Assembly (NCBI RefSeq): GCF_947241125.1
Contig: NZ_OX365700.1
Span: 1,116,001 to 1,180,000 of the forward strand
DNA from: Nitrospira tepida
GTDB lineage: Bacteria; Nitrospirota; Nitrospiria; Nitrospirales; Nitrospiraceae
Length of the DNA stretch: 64,000 bases
Direction of reading: 5' to 3'
Shown here: positions 63,400 through 64,000 of the stretch, piece by piece
How positions within the stretch are numbered: the stretch's first letter is position 1
Layout of the letters: each line of letters opens with the position of its first letter
Program-made: the position numbers and the translations under genes
Notes under the pieces: model-generated
Seen by the model: the letters and a program-made list of their open reading frames with translations, nothing else
Databases searched by the model: none
What the model was told of the DNA's origin: nothing

Positions 63400-63778
63400 A
63401 GAGAGGTCGCTACAGGCCCGGCGGTTCACTCCGGCTTCGGAGGCGGAGCTGGCCAAGGCGATCGAATTGGCGTTCGACTATCGCGGCGATGTGCGGCTTC
63501 GGCTCCGTCACGGCGAAACCGTCGAAGGCTACCTGTTCAACCGGGTGAACTCGGGCGCCCATCCCGATGCCCCCTACGTCGAAATCTTCCCGGTTGATCG
63601 GGGCGTGCAGCGCCCCGCTCGAACGATTCCCTACGGTCAGATCGAGGAGATTGAGTTCAGCGGGGAAGATACAGCCAACGGCAAATCCTGGGAAGCCTGG
63701 GCCGCCAAAAAAGAATTCCAACGACAGGCCGAAGCCGCCCGCGTGGAAGCGGAAGCGCGGGCAAGGGGACACCTCTAG
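63371..63778 (+). CDS. Hypothetical protein overlapping hpnH
   Basis: A 135-aa protein of unknown function. The core, about residues 27-85, has short strands DVRLRLRHGETVEGYLFNR and PYVEIFPVDRGVQRPARTIPYGQIEEIEFSG, recalling a small beta-barrel (Sm or PilZ-like) fold, which is a guess. A charged helix rich in Ala, Glu and Arg forms the end (KKEFQRQAEAARVEAEARA). The ATG at 63371 lies inside hpnH in another frame (29-bp overlap), so translation is probably coupled. A longer in-frame start at 63329 is possible. Confidence 0.7.
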   Translation: MTDTKYHEPEERSLQARRFTPASEAELAKAIELAFDYRGDVRLRLRHGETVEGYLFNRVNSGAHPDAPYVEIFPVDRGVQRPARTIPYGQIEEIEFSGEDTANGKSWEAWAAKKEFQRQAEAARVEAEARARGHL

Positions 63779-64000
63779 CGACGTTTCGGCGGCGCCAATT
63801 TCCATTCTGACGTTCTCCTGAGCCGATCCTCCAGACGACACCTTCCGTCCTGAACTCCTGGCCGTGGCGTTGAACCGCACGCGCTTGGGCGGCGCGGTCT
63901 CCGATGGTTCGTCCCATGTTCAGACGCTCCCGCATCGCAGGGTGACGGTTCCGCGCATACCCTGCGCCGCCGACCGATTCTTTGTGATTTCTTGCGACGC
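63779..64000. other. Right-edge region, no supported gene
   Basis: 222 bp without a gene I can support. Open frames on both strands run to the window edge but lack a clear start, ribosome binding site or recognisable residues. Confidence 0.5.

Noticed and set aside
63833-64000. Open frame running off the right edge
   Set aside because: No start codon with a ribosome binding site follows the stop at about 63820, and the residues match no family I recognise; too short to judge.

Overview
The window is GC-rich bacterial chromosome that most resembles a nitrite-oxidising Nitrospira (phylum Nitrospirota). The call rests on a five-subunit 2-oxoacid:ferredoxin oxidoreductase next to a reductive TCA cycle block (two-subunit ATP-citrate lyase, aconitase, monomeric isocitrate dehydrogenase, fumarate reductase, succinyl-CoA synthetase), combined with system II cytochrome c maturation and hopanoid synthesis. 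No 16S rRNA or nitrite oxidoreductase gene is present, so the genus is an inference.

Layout. 0-1 kb: start of a membrane sensor running off the left edge, then queF coupled to a small cysteine-rich MTHFR_C-like protein (all minus). 1.3-5.8 kb: oxidoreductase operon closed by a 15-bp-stem terminator. 5.8-9.7 kb: housekeeping genes (Rsm22-like methyltransferase, zinc-ribbon protein, dual-specificity phosphatase, mutM). 9.9-23.3 kb: the carbon-fixation block aclB-aclA-acn-icd-frdB-frdA-sucC-(foreign gene)-sucD. A palindromic element bounded by 15-bp direct repeats separates aclB from aclA, and an unrelated AT-richer gene separates sucC from sucD. 23.5-28.8 kb: a radical SAM protein, a ferritin-like/VIT1 membrane protein, and a zinc-ribbon/deoxyribosyltransferase-like gene cut in two by a complete IS256-family element with 8-bp target duplications. 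29.2-31.7 kb: metK and ahcY of the SAM cycle (minus). 32-36.5 kb: cytochrome c biogenesis (ResB, CcsB, two TlpA/ResA thioredoxins, CcdA). 36.5-45 kb: GGR-type reductase, bamD, fabH, the DUF47-pit phosphate pair, phoBR and ispH. 45.3-49 kb: smc. 49-57.4 kb: squalene-hopene cyclase, an HpnG-type nucleosidase, an Mla lipid-transport operon and two outer-membrane proteins. 57.5-60.9 kb: dxs, ispG and tRNA-Cys. 61-62.3 kb: gene-poor stretch with two tiny genes and two consensus DnaA boxes. 62.3-63.8 kb: hpnH and a small partner gene.

How it works together. ATP-citrate lyase, fumarate reductase and the ferredoxin-linked oxidoreductase would drive CO2 fixation by the reverse TCA cycle. Dxs, IspG and IspH supply isoprenoid units, Shc cyclises squalene, HpnH and HpnG start hopanoid side-chain building, and the Mla and Bam components maintain the outer membrane. 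The ResB/CcsB/CcdA/TlpA set serves c-type cytochromes, of which nitrite oxidisers need many. The least expected items are the gene inserted in sucCD, the repeat-bounded element in aclBA, the IS-split gene with a perfectly restorable frame, a PhoP/PhoB-like triple repeat, and a His-to-Asn change at a conserved Dxs position.
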